Source: Lunatimonas salinarum (GTDB lineage: Bacteria > Bacteroidota > Bacteroidia > Cytophagales > Cyclobacteriaceae). From it: a DNA stretch of 64,000 bases. Positions 8,065-16,945 of this stretch are shown piece after piece. Every line of letters begins with the position of its first letter. Within the stretch, counting starts at the first letter, position 1. The DNA is taken from assembly GCF_017811155.1 (NCBI RefSeq), contig NZ_JACVCV010000010.1, forward strand, positions 159,971 to 223,970, given 5' to 3'. A program made the position numbers and the translations under genes. The notes under the pieces were generated by a model. It worked only from the letters and a program-made list of their open reading frames with translations, had not been told where the DNA came from and made no database searches.

Positions 8065-9288
8065 ATGTTATCAAGAAGAAAGTTATTGAAAAGGCTGTCC
8101 GCCCTCCCACTCGTGGGTGGAATGATCGGGACAGGCTTACCCCTGCACGCAGCGGTGGGCGAGACCTTGGAGGAAGCCCCCAAAAGGGATGTAATGAAAG
8201 AACTGGGCATACGCACCTTCGTGAACGCCGCGGGAACTTACACCGCAATGACGGCCTCTCTCATGCCCAAAGAGGTGATAGAGACCATCCAAACCACGAG
8301 TACGCAGTTTGCCATGCTGGATGAGGTGCAAGACAAGGTAGGTGCCAAGATCGCAGAGCTATGTCATGCCGAAGCGGCAACCGTTACCGCCGGATGCTGG
8401 TCAGCCATGGTGCTGGGCCTTGCCGGAGTGCTCACAGGTACCGATCGCAAAAAGGTTTCCCAACTTCCCAATCTGGAAGGAATGAAAAACCAAGTGATTG
8501 TACAGAAAAGCCATAACGTGGGCTATGTGCACGCACTGACCAATACCGGCGTGACCATCGTTCCCGTAGAAACGGTGGAGGAACTGGAGGCGGCCATCAA
8601 CGACCGTACCGCCATGATGTGGTTTCTGAACTATCAGGCTCCGGACGGCAAGATTCAGCACGAAGAGTTCGTAGCATTGGGCAAAAAACACGGCATCCCG
8701 ACCATGATCGACATGGCGGCTGACGTTCCACCGGTAGAAAACCTCTGGAAATACAACGACATGGGTTTTGACCTGGTCTGCGTATCCGGTGGCAAGGCTA
8801 TGAAAGGACCTCAGAGTGCCGGAATCCTCATGGGTCGCAAGGACCTGATTGCAGCTGCCCGCCTTAGCGCACCTCCTAGAGGCGGTACCATCGGAAGGGG
8901 CATGAAGGTAAACAAGGAAGAAATTCTGGGTATGTATGTGGCATTGGAAAAATACATCAATACCGACCACGCGAAAGAATGGAAGGCTTGGGAGGACAAA
9001 GTCTTTATGATTTCTGAAACTGTGAAAAAGGTCGGTAACGTCAGTACCGATATCAGTGTACCCCCTATCGCCAACCATACGCCCTTCTTGGAGATAGCTT
9101 GGGATCCGAACTACATCCGCATCACCAGACCCCAGCTTCAGGAAAAACTGCGTGGAGGCAACCCCTCCATCGAAGTGATTGGCGGCAAGGAGCATGCGAT
9201 CAGCCTTACCGTGTTTATGTTGCGTCCCGGAGAAGAGAAGATTGTGGCCAAGCGCATTTCCGAGGAACTGACTGCAGCCCGCGTATAA
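8065..9288 (+). CDS. SelA-like PLP-dependent enzyme with Tat-type signal
   Basis: This 407-residue fold-type I PLP enzyme belongs to the SelA/D-glucosaminate-6-phosphate ammonia-lyase-like group. The N-terminus MLSRRKLLKRLSALPLVGGMIG resembles a twin-arginine signal, consistent with export of a folded, cofactor-loaded enzyme. Recognisable points are GIRTFVNAAGTYTAM (residues 49-63), DMAADVPP (the Asp contacting the PLP ring) and SGGKAMKGPQSAGI with the Schiff-base Lys. The family removes ammonia from amino-sugar acids or related amino acids. It sits between an exported RidA-like gene and an amidohydrolase gene, 27 nt before the latter. The exact substrate is inferred. Confidence 0.8.
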   Translation: MLSRRKLLKRLSALPLVGGMIGTGLPLHAAVGETLEEAPKRDVMKELGIRTFVNAAGTYTAMTASLMPKEVIETIQTTSTQFAMLDEVQDKVGAKIAELCHAEAATVTAGCWSAMVLGLAGVLTGTDRKKVSQLPNLEGMKNQVIVQKSHNVGYVHALTNTGVTIVPVETVEELEAAINDRTAMMWFLNYQAPDGKIQHEEFVALGKKHGIPTMIDMAADVPPVENLWKYNDMGFDLVCVSGGKAMKGPQSAGILMGRKDLIAAARLSAPPRGGTIGRGMKVNKEEILGMYVALEKYINTDHAKEWKAWEDKVFMISETVKKVGNVSTDISVPPIANHTPFLEIAWDPNYIRITRPQLQEKLRGGNPSIEVIGGKEHAISLTVFMLRPGEEKIVAKRISEELTAARV

Positions 9289-9314
9289 ATAACCCAAACC
9301 CACACAAAAACACA

Positions 9315-10577
9315 ATGATGAAGAAAATCAGACTTATAGCGGCTTTGATGGCATTTTTTGCCTTAGGAGTCTTGCAGGCCCAAGATTACGACATCGTGAT
9401 CAAAGGCGGCCACGTAATAGACGCCAAAAGCGGTACCGATGGACTACGTGACGTGGCCATCAAAGATGGCAAGGTGGCCCGAATTGCAGCATCCATCCCT
9501 GGCGACGGCGCCAAACAGGTCGTCAATGCCAAGGGAATGCTGGTAGTGCCAGGCCTAATCGACATTCACGGTCACAACTTTGCCGGAACCCGTGAAAACA
9601 GCTACCTGAGCGATGGCCTTACCGCCGTGGATCCAGACGGCTATACCTTCCGCGTGGGAGTGACTACCATCGTGGACTGTGGTGGTCCGGGATGGAAGAA
9701 CATCGATATCTTTAAGCAAAATATCATCGATCCGTCGAAAACCCGCGTGCTTGCCTTTATGAACATCGTGGGTGAGGGCATGCGTGGCGGTGCCTGGGAA
9801 CAGGATACCACGGATATGGATGCCGAAATTACCGCACAGGCGGCACTGAAGTACAAAGAACATGTGGTAGGCTTCAAAGTGGCCCACTACGCCCGTAGGG
9901 ACTGGATTCCCATAGACCGGGCGGTGCAGGCTGGGAACATTGCCGACATGCCCGTGATCATTGACTTTGGCGGATCCTTGGCCTTTGCACCCCTGAGGCT
10001 ACGGGAACTTTTCTTTGAGCGCCTGCGTCCGGGAGATATCTATACCCACACCTTTGCCGAGTTGGGTGGTGCTAGGGAGCCTATTGTAGAATACGAGACC
10101 CGTCAGTTTAAACCGTTTGTAAAGGAAGCACAAGATCGAGGTATTATCTTCGACGTGGGGTATGGAGGGGCCAGCTTTGACTTCCGTCAGGCGATTCCCG
10201 CGTTGAAAGCCGGTTTTCTGCCCAACACCATCAGTACCGACCTGCACAAGGGCAGCATGAATGCCGCCATGAAAGATATCCTGAACATTATGTCCAAGTT
10301 CCTTGCCATGGGTGTGGATCTGGACAAGGTGATCGAAATGAGTACTTGGGCCCCTGCCCAGGTAATCAAGCGCGAAATGCTTGGCCACCTGAGTGAGGGC
10401 GGCATTGCGGATGTAGCCATCCTGCAACTTCGGGAAGGCGACTTCGGCTTCTGGGACCGAAACGGTTATAAAATCGAAGGCGACAAGCGTTTTGAGTGTC
10501 AGATGACCATCCGTGATGGTCGCATTGTGTATGATCTCAACGGCATCGCAAATCCCGTGGTGGTAAGCCGACGCTAA
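9315..10577 (+). CDS. Exported amidohydrolase/deacetylase-family metallohydrolase
   Basis: This 420-residue amidohydrolase-superfamily protein has a Sec signal (MMKKIRLIAALMAFFALGVLQAQ). I chose the ATG at 9315 because the upstream in-frame part is antisense-free coding of the previous gene in another frame and lacks homology. Metal-site candidates are the H-x-H in DIHGHNF, the Lys in VGFKVAHYA (possible carbamylated bridge), His in YTHTFAEL and Asp in STDLHKGSMN. The position that is His in many relatives reads Asp (VIIDFGG), and GHGG reads GYGG. It probably cleaves an N-acyl (N-acetyl) group. It is the last gene of the set; a strong terminator follows. Confidence 0.8.
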   Translation: MMKKIRLIAALMAFFALGVLQAQDYDIVIKGGHVIDAKSGTDGLRDVAIKDGKVARIAASIPGDGAKQVVNAKGMLVVPGLIDIHGHNFAGTRENSYLSDGLTAVDPDGYTFRVGVTTIVDCGGPGWKNIDIFKQNIIDPSKTRVLAFMNIVGEGMRGGAWEQDTTDMDAEITAQAALKYKEHVVGFKVAHYARRDWIPIDRAVQAGNIADMPVIIDFGGSLAFAPLRLRELFFERLRPGDIYTHTFAELGGAREPIVEYETRQFKPFVKEAQDRGIIFDVGYGGASFDFRQAIPALKAGFLPNTISTDLHKGSMNAAMKDILNIMSKFLAMGVDLDKVIEMSTWAPAQVIKREMLGHLSEGGIADVAILQLREGDFGFWDRNGYKIEGDKRFECQMTIRDGRIVYDLNGIANPVVVSRR

Positions 10578-10601
10578 TAAGAACAACTTTTAGTAAATAC
10601 A

Positions 10602-10645
10602 CAACCCCCAAGTCGGATGGAAATCGGCTTGGGGGTTGTTTTTTT
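10602..10645 (+). terminator. Strong intrinsic terminator ending the exported-enzyme operon
   Basis: An 11-bp perfect stem (10602-10612 with 10628-10638) is followed directly by seven T residues. Confidence 0.9.
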
Positions 10646-10711
10646 GGGGCTTGGGGTTTTATAGACTGGATCTTTTTCCGAACTTGGAGATGAACGCAAA
10701 AACAACATCCC

Positions 10712-10996
10712 ATGGAAGCGCAGCAGTTTTGTCCGATTTGTAAGGAGGAGGTATCTTTTTCCTCCCGCTACCCCAAGTACCTCTGTAAAATGTGCAGTGA
10801 TCAGACTACGGACGCCGAGGGCAGACCGGTAGCATTCTACAATACCACCCTATTTGGACAGGGCTGTCAGGGCGAGTACCCGGATACCGGCGAACCCTTC
10901 GATGGAGATACCTGCTACGTACAGGGCATTCGCTGTCGGGCCGAGGAATACCGATTTGGTGGGATTGTGGTGCAGGGGTCTAATACATTTTACTGA
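10712..10996 (+). CDS. Small conserved-looking zinc-ribbon protein, 94 aa
   Basis: The protein begins with two close CxxC pairs (CPIC at 7-10, CKMC at 26-29), the pattern of a zinc ribbon, then continues as a Gly/Tyr-rich beta region with three further Cys residues (GQGCQGEY, DTCYVQGIRC). It has no signal or membrane segment. I do not recognise a named family. It lies between the terminator at 10645 and the promoter of the methyltransferase, so it is transcribed alone and marks the left shoulder of the defence island. Confidence 0.65.
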   Translation: MEAQQFCPICKEEVSFSSRYPKYLCKMCSDQTTDAEGRPVAFYNTTLFGQGCQGEYPDTGEPFDGDTCYVQGIRCRAEEYRFGGIVVQGSNTFY

Positions 10997-11137
10997 AAGT
11001 AAAAATTTGTTATAGCTAGGTCTAGGTTTCCCAAAGTAGGGAAATGATTTTTTTCGGATTGTTGAAGACTCTGAGATTTTTAATCGAATATTCTTTCAAT
11101 TTCTTTTGAGAAGTCGGAGATTGAATTTTTGAAAAGG

Positions 11138-11168
11138 TTTGAAGGATAGTTTATTAATTTTATATTTG
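11138..11168 (+). promoter_or_regulatory. Bacteroidota promoter of the defence island
   Basis: TTTG (11138-11141) and TATATTTG (11161-11168) are separated by exactly 19 nt, a textbook -33/-7 pair. Transcription should begin near 11174, which excludes the TTG at 11139 as a start and supports ATG 11190 (or 11178). Confidence 0.8.
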
Positions 11169-11189
11169 ACTTCCAGAATGACTTATTTA

Positions 11190-12233
11190 ATGGACAAAAA
11201 ACTCAAAGCTGTAGACTTTTTTTGTGGTGCAGGGGGAATGTCATGTGGGTTCTCCCAGGCTGGTGTTGAGATTTTGGCTGGGATTGATCTTGAGAAACAA
11301 TTTAAAGAAACCTATTTAGCAAATCACAAAGGAGCAAAATTTATAAACAGGGACATCGTTAGGTACCAACCCCAAGAATTACAAGAAGAGCTTAATCTGA
11401 ATAAGTTTGATGATCAATTAATATTTATTGGCTGTAGTCCATGCCAGTATTGGAGTAAAATTAATAATGTTCGACATAAATCTTCTTTTTCAAATAACTT
11501 AATCGCTGATTTCCAGAGGTTTATTAAATTTTTTGTGCCAGGCTATGTTGTTGTTGAAAATGTGCCTGGAATCATTAAAAGCAAAAATAATCATGTGTTA
11601 CTTGATTTTTTGGATTTTTTAAAATTTAATGGTTATTCTTATGAATATAAAGTAGTAAGGACTGACCACTTTGGGGTTCCTCAAAAAAGGAATCGATTTG
11701 TTTTAATTGCATCGAGGGTCTCCACAAACATCCAATTCCCTTCCCCTGAATTACGAGAGGATTTGACTGTAAAAAAGTTTATAGGCAAGGAAAGAGGGTT
11801 TCCTGTTTTGCCTGCTGGTTACTCAGACCCGGAAGATTTTATGAATACAACAGCATCATTAAGTCCAAAAAATTTAAAAAGGTTGGAAGTTACACCCCAT
11901 AATGGAGGAGATAGGATGTCTTGGAAAGATGACGAGTCTCTACAAATAGAAGCTTATAGAGGAAAAGATCATTACTACAGAAGTGTGTATGGAAGATTAT
12001 GGTGGGATAGACCATCAACAACAATTACCACTCGCTTTATTGCTACCTCTTGTGGTAGGTTTGGACATCCTGACGAAAATAGAGGATTGTCATTAAGAGA
12101 GGGAGCAGCCTTACAAACGTTTCCAACGGATTATAAGTTTGTTGGTGGTCTTGTAAGTATTGCTAAGCAAATTGGAAATGCCGTTCCACCAGAGATGGCA
12201 AGAAGAATAGCTCTAAGCATAATTCAAAATTAA
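11190..12233 (+). CDS. DNA (cytosine-5-)-methyltransferase
   Basis: This is a 347-residue C5 methyltransferase with the standard motif order: motif I FFCGAGGMSCGF, motif IV GCSPCQ with catalytic Cys (C85 from this start), motif VI VVVENVPG, motif VIII QKRNRFVLIA, a target-recognition region near residues 190-300, and motif X QIGNAVPPEMA. It methylates cytosine C5 in a specific DNA sequence that cannot be predicted. The ATG at 11190 leaves about 16 nt of leader after the promoter; 11178 is also possible. Its stop abuts the ATG of the GHKL gene (TAA-ATG), so the two are co-translated. The region is AT-rich compared with the upstream operon, a sign of transfer. Confidence 0.93.
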   Translation: MDKKLKAVDFFCGAGGMSCGFSQAGVEILAGIDLEKQFKETYLANHKGAKFINRDIVRYQPQELQEELNLNKFDDQLIFIGCSPCQYWSKINNVRHKSSFSNNLIADFQRFIKFFVPGYVVVENVPGIIKSKNNHVLLDFLDFLKFNGYSYEYKVVRTDHFGVPQKRNRFVLIASRVSTNIQFPSPELREDLTVKKFIGKERGFPVLPAGYSDPEDFMNTTASLSPKNLKRLEVTPHNGGDRMSWKDDESLQIEAYRGKDHYYRSVYGRLWWDRPSTTITTRFIATSCGRFGHPDENRGLSLREGAALQTFPTDYKFVGGLVSIAKQIGNAVPPEMARRIALSIIQN

Positions 12234-15137
12234 ATGGCAAAATTCAGAGCAAAGGCGCGAGCTGTAGAACTTTTAGGAAAGGGGCAAATTGCAGATCTTC
12301 CTACTGCTATCACTGAGCTTTGGAAGAATGGGTACGATGCCTATGGTGATAATCTTAACGCCCAATTGTTTTTCTCAGGTTATAAAGATACAGTCTCTCC
12401 TTTTTTTGTTTTGAGCGATGATGGCATTGGTATGTCTAACAAGGATATTTTGGAGAAATGGATTGTTTTAGGAACAGATTCCAAAACAAGGAAGACTATT
12501 CCCGAAAAGCCATCCTCAGCTACGCTCAACAAGACCCCGCGAATGCCAACGGGGGAGAAAGGGATAGGGAGGCTATCCGTTGCATATTTGGGAAATCAGA
12601 TGCTAATGTTGACCAAGAAAATCAATGAACCACTACAGGCATTGTTTTTTGATTGGCGTGTCCTTGAAAACTATCACCTCTACATCGATGACATCGAAAT
12701 ACCCATACTTCCCATCAATGATGCTTCCGAATTTGATTCTGCATGGAAAGAACTACTGAAGGACTACAAGAATAACTTCCCGTCAAAAGATGAGGATCCA
12801 AGGCAGGAAAAGTGGGTAGAACAGCCTAATTTAAAGGCTGAAATACTAAATGATCTTAGTAGCATTAAGATACCAGCCTATTTTCTATCTGAAGTAATCG
12901 AACCGCTATGTTCCAAAACAGCTCATGGTACTAAGTTCGTGGTTTTTGATCCTATCGATCAATTACTTTTTCTAAAGGATCACGCAAAGGCCAATGAAGA
13001 AAATGAGGACACTATTGAATTCATTCGTTCCGGGTTATCAGGTATGTCCAACGTGTTTAAGGAGGAAAAGCCGGTTTTTGATACCGCCTTCATGATTTAT
13101 GATTCGGAAACTCCAACTGATTTCATTCACCAGCGGGAGTTTTTTGATCACAATGATTTCAAATATGCGGATCATTTGATTGAAGGTTCTTTTGATGAAT
13201 ATGGAGTATTTAACGGTGATCTTAAAATCTACAATAAGGAGGTTAAGAACCATTTATTTAAACCAAACAAGAAGAGGGCAAAGACATCTTTTGGCCCATT
13301 CAATATCAAAATAGCATCCATTCCTGGAGCCGGGCAGCCGACATTATTGAATCAGGATTTATTCAATAGAATGGACTCAAAATTGAAACGGGTAGGAGGC
13401 TTGTATCTTTACCGAGATGGATTTAGAATTCTACCCTACGGACGAAAGGACTGGGATTTTTTGGAATTTGAAGAAAGAAGAACAAGGGGAGCAGGTCATT
13501 ACTTTTTCAGCTACCGAAGAATTTGGGGATATATAGAATTATCTAGAGATGAAAACAGCTCTTTAATTGACAAAGCTGGACGTGAAGGGCTTATCAATAA
13601 CAAAGCATACCGAGAATTTAAGGCTACCTTGGTTTCCTTCTTTATCGACCTTGCCAGAAAATACTACGGTAAAGACGCTGAGTTCGACATTAAAATAGAA
13701 CAACAAGAAGAAATTGAGCAACAAAAGCAGGAAGAGGAAAGGGAGAAAAAGGAACGCAAGCAGTTTGTTGCAAACCTGAAAGCATATCCGAAAGAACTTG
13801 AAGAATTACAAAACGAACTTTATCGATTAACAGAGGAGCTTGAGAAAAAAACCGGGGAATTATTCGAAGGATATGGGAAGATCGAAAATATATTGGATCG
13901 AATTGATGAAGTCAAAATCAAAATAAACGGGCTTAAGCTTGAACCACCGAAAAAATTCATCCCTAACGATTCTCAGCGCAAACAACTTTATGATTACCGA
14001 AAGCAACAAGAGGCAATAGAGAGCAAAACCGTTAGCAAGGCAAATGCTGTTATTGTGAAAGCGCAGGATAAGCTAAAGGAAAAAGAGCTGTTAGCCGAAT
14101 TCAAGCGCAAACTTTCAGTCTATGAAGAAGCGATGATAGCCATAATCAGGGAATACGAAAAGCAGTTGCAAACCTCGTTCAATCGTCTGCAAGCTGAATT
14201 TGATCAGGAAAAATCCGATGAACTGGATGCCTTCAGAAAAGAATATGGCACTATTCAACCTACCGAAGACAACAGAGAAAAAATATATGCCAGTTTAAAG
14301 GCAATAGAGGAAATCCATCAAAACAGATTACAACGTATAAAAGACCGAATACAGCCTTTTGTAGAACACCTTTCGCGTTTGTCCATAGGACTGGATGAAG
14401 ATGCATTGGTAGGTTATTACAAATTGGAATTCGTCAAACTGCGCGAAAAATGGCAGGAAACACAAGAGTTGGCACAGTTGGGGATTGCAGTGGAAATTAT
14501 TGACCATCAATTTAACGCGCTTTATTCGAAATTAGCTAAGATCATAGACGCCATGAAGGGCTTCATAATTGATGAAGAAGACAGTGCTGCTACATACGCA
14601 CTTCTTCGAACCACATTTGAGCATTTGGAAAATAACTACAAGCTGCTCACCCCTCTCTACCGTACTACTAATCGAATAAGAAAAGATATTTCCGGTCAGG
14701 ATATATTCGATTATGTAAAGAAATTCTTTGGGAAAGAATTCGGTGAAAAAGAAATTCACGTGGACTGTTCTCCTAAATTTTTAAAGGCTTCATTCTTTAC
14801 GTATGAGTCAATTCTAAAACCCGTATTTATCAATTTAATAAACAATGCGATATATTGGCTCAATTCTGTAGAAGACCGTAAAATCCTTTTTGACTTTATC
14901 GATGATAAAATTGTAGTTGCCAATTCAGGAGAACCTATTGACCAGGTTTATATAAAGGACGGGGATTTGTTCAAGGCATTTTTCTCAAGGCGACCCAAAG
15001 GTCGTGGAATAGGCCTTTACCTGGCTAAAACGACCCTTAACAGTGTCGGCTATGATATTATCGCTACGCAGGATCCTAAATACAACCAATTGAACGGAGC
15101 CTGTTTCCTTATTTACGAAGAAACTCATGAATCCTAA
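12234..15137 (+). CDS. Double-GHKL ATPase: paraMORC-like N-terminus, coiled coil, histidine-kinase-like C-terminus
   Basis: A 967-residue protein. The N-terminal 120 residues carry GHKL ATP-binding motifs (ITELWKNGYDA N-box, SDDGIGMS, GEKGIGRLSVAYLG), like the MORC/paraMORC ATPases found in restriction-modification operons. Residues about 480-700 are a long Glu/Lys/Gln-rich coiled coil. The C-terminus resembles a histidine kinase: a helix with IDHQFNAL (H758 is a possible phospho-acceptor), then NLINNAIYWLNS and the G-box GRGIGLYLAK (about 921). It overlaps the receiver-like gene by 11 nt. Likely role: an ATP-driven sensor or clamp of the island. The phosphotransfer idea is inference. Confidence 0.8.
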   Translation: MAKFRAKARAVELLGKGQIADLPTAITELWKNGYDAYGDNLNAQLFFSGYKDTVSPFFVLSDDGIGMSNKDILEKWIVLGTDSKTRKTIPEKPSSATLNKTPRMPTGEKGIGRLSVAYLGNQMLMLTKKINEPLQALFFDWRVLENYHLYIDDIEIPILPINDASEFDSAWKELLKDYKNNFPSKDEDPRQEKWVEQPNLKAEILNDLSSIKIPAYFLSEVIEPLCSKTAHGTKFVVFDPIDQLLFLKDHAKANEENEDTIEFIRSGLSGMSNVFKEEKPVFDTAFMIYDSETPTDFIHQREFFDHNDFKYADHLIEGSFDEYGVFNGDLKIYNKEVKNHLFKPNKKRAKTSFGPFNIKIASIPGAGQPTLLNQDLFNRMDSKLKRVGGLYLYRDGFRILPYGRKDWDFLEFEERRTRGAGHYFFSYRRIWGYIELSRDENSSLIDKAGREGLINNKAYREFKATLVSFFIDLARKYYGKDAEFDIKIEQQEEIEQQKQEEEREKKERKQFVANLKAYPKELEELQNELYRLTEELEKKTGELFEGYGKIENILDRIDEVKIKINGLKLEPPKKFIPNDSQRKQLYDYRKQQEAIESKTVSKANAVIVKAQDKLKEKELLAEFKRKLSVYEEAMIAIIREYEKQLQTSFNRLQAEFDQEKSDELDAFRKEYGTIQPTEDNREKIYASLKAIEEIHQNRLQRIKDRIQPFVEHLSRLSIGLDEDALVGYYKLEFVKLREKWQETQELAQLGIAVEIIDHQFNALYSKLAKIIDAMKGFIIDEEDSAATYALLRTTFEHLENNYKLLTPLYRTTNRIRKDISGQDIFDYVKKFFGKEFGEKEIHVDCSPKFLKASFFTYESILKPVFINLINNAIYWLNSVEDRKILFDFIDDKIVVANSGEPIDQVYIKDGDLFKAFFSRRPKGRGIGLYLAKTTLNSVGYDIIATQDPKYNQLNGACFLIYEETHES

Positions 15138-16779
15138 TTTTGATATCGTTGCTTCCACTATTTTACAGGATTCGATAAAGTCGGCCATTTTTATCGATGA
15201 TCGTGTGCTGCTGCCATTTGAAGCCAAAACCGATCCCAATATTCTGGATTATAGCAACCTAATTGCTCCATTTGAGGAAAAAGGATGCACATTATCGTTT
15301 TATCGGTTTGGCAATGAATGGAGATCAAAAGCAAATTTTCTGTTTGACAATAGGGACCTCCTTATTCTGGACTGGCAACTGCGAAAAAATCAAGATACAT
15401 ATTCCGATACTTTTGCCATACTTCAGGAAGCCGTACAAACCGACAGCCTACATTTCTGCTGCATCTATACGGATACCAACCCTAATGCTTTCATTGATAA
15501 GATCATTTTTCCCTTACTCTATTACTTCGGGTACTGCATCAAACTAACAGGTGCCGAGCTTACTGGAATAAGGGAGCAATTCATCGATATTTGCGATGAG
15601 GAAGGTCTGGATTCCGAAGAAGTAACCGAAGCCTTGAACCCATTGGTCAAGGAATATGTCCTTTACTCATCCGACTCCACCAAAAAGCGTGAACTAACCA
15701 AACAGATACTGGATTATCTGAAAGAGTCATTTACTAATTTCGGACAAATCAGAAATCAGGTTAAGGAGATTACTGGAGACTTGGGCAGTTCTTTAGCAGC
15801 CTTGGCTTATGCTTTCGAAGAACAAGCCATTCCTATTTGCGAGATTAAACACAAAATCCGAATCAGAAAGACCGAGGCCGATAACTGGCGTTTGTATGTG
15901 AATAATACCATTATAGCCATTGCGAACAAAGACTCAATTCAGGAACAGCGATTTTACGAAGAGTTTAAAAACTCCATTGTGGAAGAGCACAATATCTTTC
16001 TTACCCTGCTAGGTCTGGAAATGAGAAACGCCTTTCGAAAAGGATCCGGCTTCATTGGAAAAGAATTGGATGAAATAGATGAAACCGCATTCTTCTATCA
16101 CCACAAGAACATTAAACCCAAAAATGCCTTCTATGAATTTCTAAGGGAGCTTTGGGTAGATCAGGCCACACACTTTCTGATTACCGATAACCCTACGTTG
16201 TACTCAACTTTGGAAGAATACAAGGCTAGCAATGATATTGATAGAAAGGTGAATAACTTTGAGCAGCAAATCCAATCCGAACTTCTATTTCAAGAAGCTC
16301 TTGTCAAGCTCAATAATTTCTACAATCAATTGCGATTTAACCCTCAGGGCAAAGAACTATTGAGTTTCGGTGATGTGTTGAAACTCAAAAAAGGGAATGA
16401 CACCATTGAATACGTAATGTGCATTACTCCGTTATGTGATTGTGCCGATCCAGACAAAATAAAAAAGCAATACTTTTTTGTAAGATACGAATCCTTGATT
16501 GACAGTAATTTAAATGCCTTAAAAAAGGCAGAAGGCAAATACATTTCCTATCTACGGTTGGAAGATGGAATACTATGTATTGATTGGGGTGAATGCAAAC
16601 CTTTTTCATTGTATATTAAAAATCCAGAATTAGGAAACCTATCCAAAGTGTGTTACAGAAACGAATGGTTGGAACCGGAACATCTGGGTCGTATTAAAGA
16701 AAACTTTGCCCAAAGAATTGCCAATAAAGCATTGAGTTATCCAGCCAGGGTCGGAGTATCATTAGCCCAAATCCTTTAA
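15127..16779 (+). CDS. Receiver-like (response-regulator-like) protein of the defence island
   Basis: This 550-residue protein has an N-terminal domain with receiver hallmarks: an acidic pair AIFIDDRVL (residues about 20-28), a candidate phospho-acceptor Asp in LLILDWQL (about 80), and a following CCIYTDTN strand. The remaining 400 residues are alpha-helical with a later strand-rich part (VMCITPLCDCADPDKI) and show no DNA-binding domain that I can name. The ATG lies inside the end of the GHKL gene (11-nt overlap), so the two products are made together. I infer that it receives a signal from the GHKL protein; it could instead be a structural partner. Confidence 0.7.
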   Translation: MNPNFDIVASTILQDSIKSAIFIDDRVLLPFEAKTDPNILDYSNLIAPFEEKGCTLSFYRFGNEWRSKANFLFDNRDLLILDWQLRKNQDTYSDTFAILQEAVQTDSLHFCCIYTDTNPNAFIDKIIFPLLYYFGYCIKLTGAELTGIREQFIDICDEEGLDSEEVTEALNPLVKEYVLYSSDSTKKRELTKQILDYLKESFTNFGQIRNQVKEITGDLGSSLAALAYAFEEQAIPICEIKHKIRIRKTEADNWRLYVNNTIIAIANKDSIQEQRFYEEFKNSIVEEHNIFLTLLGLEMRNAFRKGSGFIGKELDEIDETAFFYHHKNIKPKNAFYEFLRELWVDQATHFLITDNPTLYSTLEEYKASNDIDRKVNNFEQQIQSELLFQEALVKLNNFYNQLRFNPQGKELLSFGDVLKLKKGNDTIEYVMCITPLCDCADPDKIKKQYFFVRYESLIDSNLNALKKAEGKYISYLRLEDGILCIDWGECKPFSLYIKNPELGNLSKVCYRNEWLEPEHLGRIKENFAQRIANKALSYPARVGVSLAQIL

Positions 16780-16945
16780 TAGAGTAGTAGTATCATATCG
16801 TAACTGATCAAAAAGAATTAAAATAATAATTTAAATCGAATTGTCTTTATCTATGAAGGTTTTTCAGAAAAAAAATTATAGAGTACAATAGATCATTTTT
16901 TCAATAAAGAATCAAATAATTATATTGAGTATATATGAAATAAAA
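16780..16945. other. AT-rich spacer splitting the defence island
   Basis: This 166-bp, very AT-rich gap is the only sizeable break within the island. It probably holds a promoter for the McrB-like gene, but no exact TAnnTTTG was found, so I name no site. Confidence 0.4.

Noticed and set aside
8401..9315. 304-codon open frame on the minus strand
   Set aside because: It is antisense to the well-supported SelA-like gene, is rich in His/Phe/Val from codon shadowing and has no homology signal.
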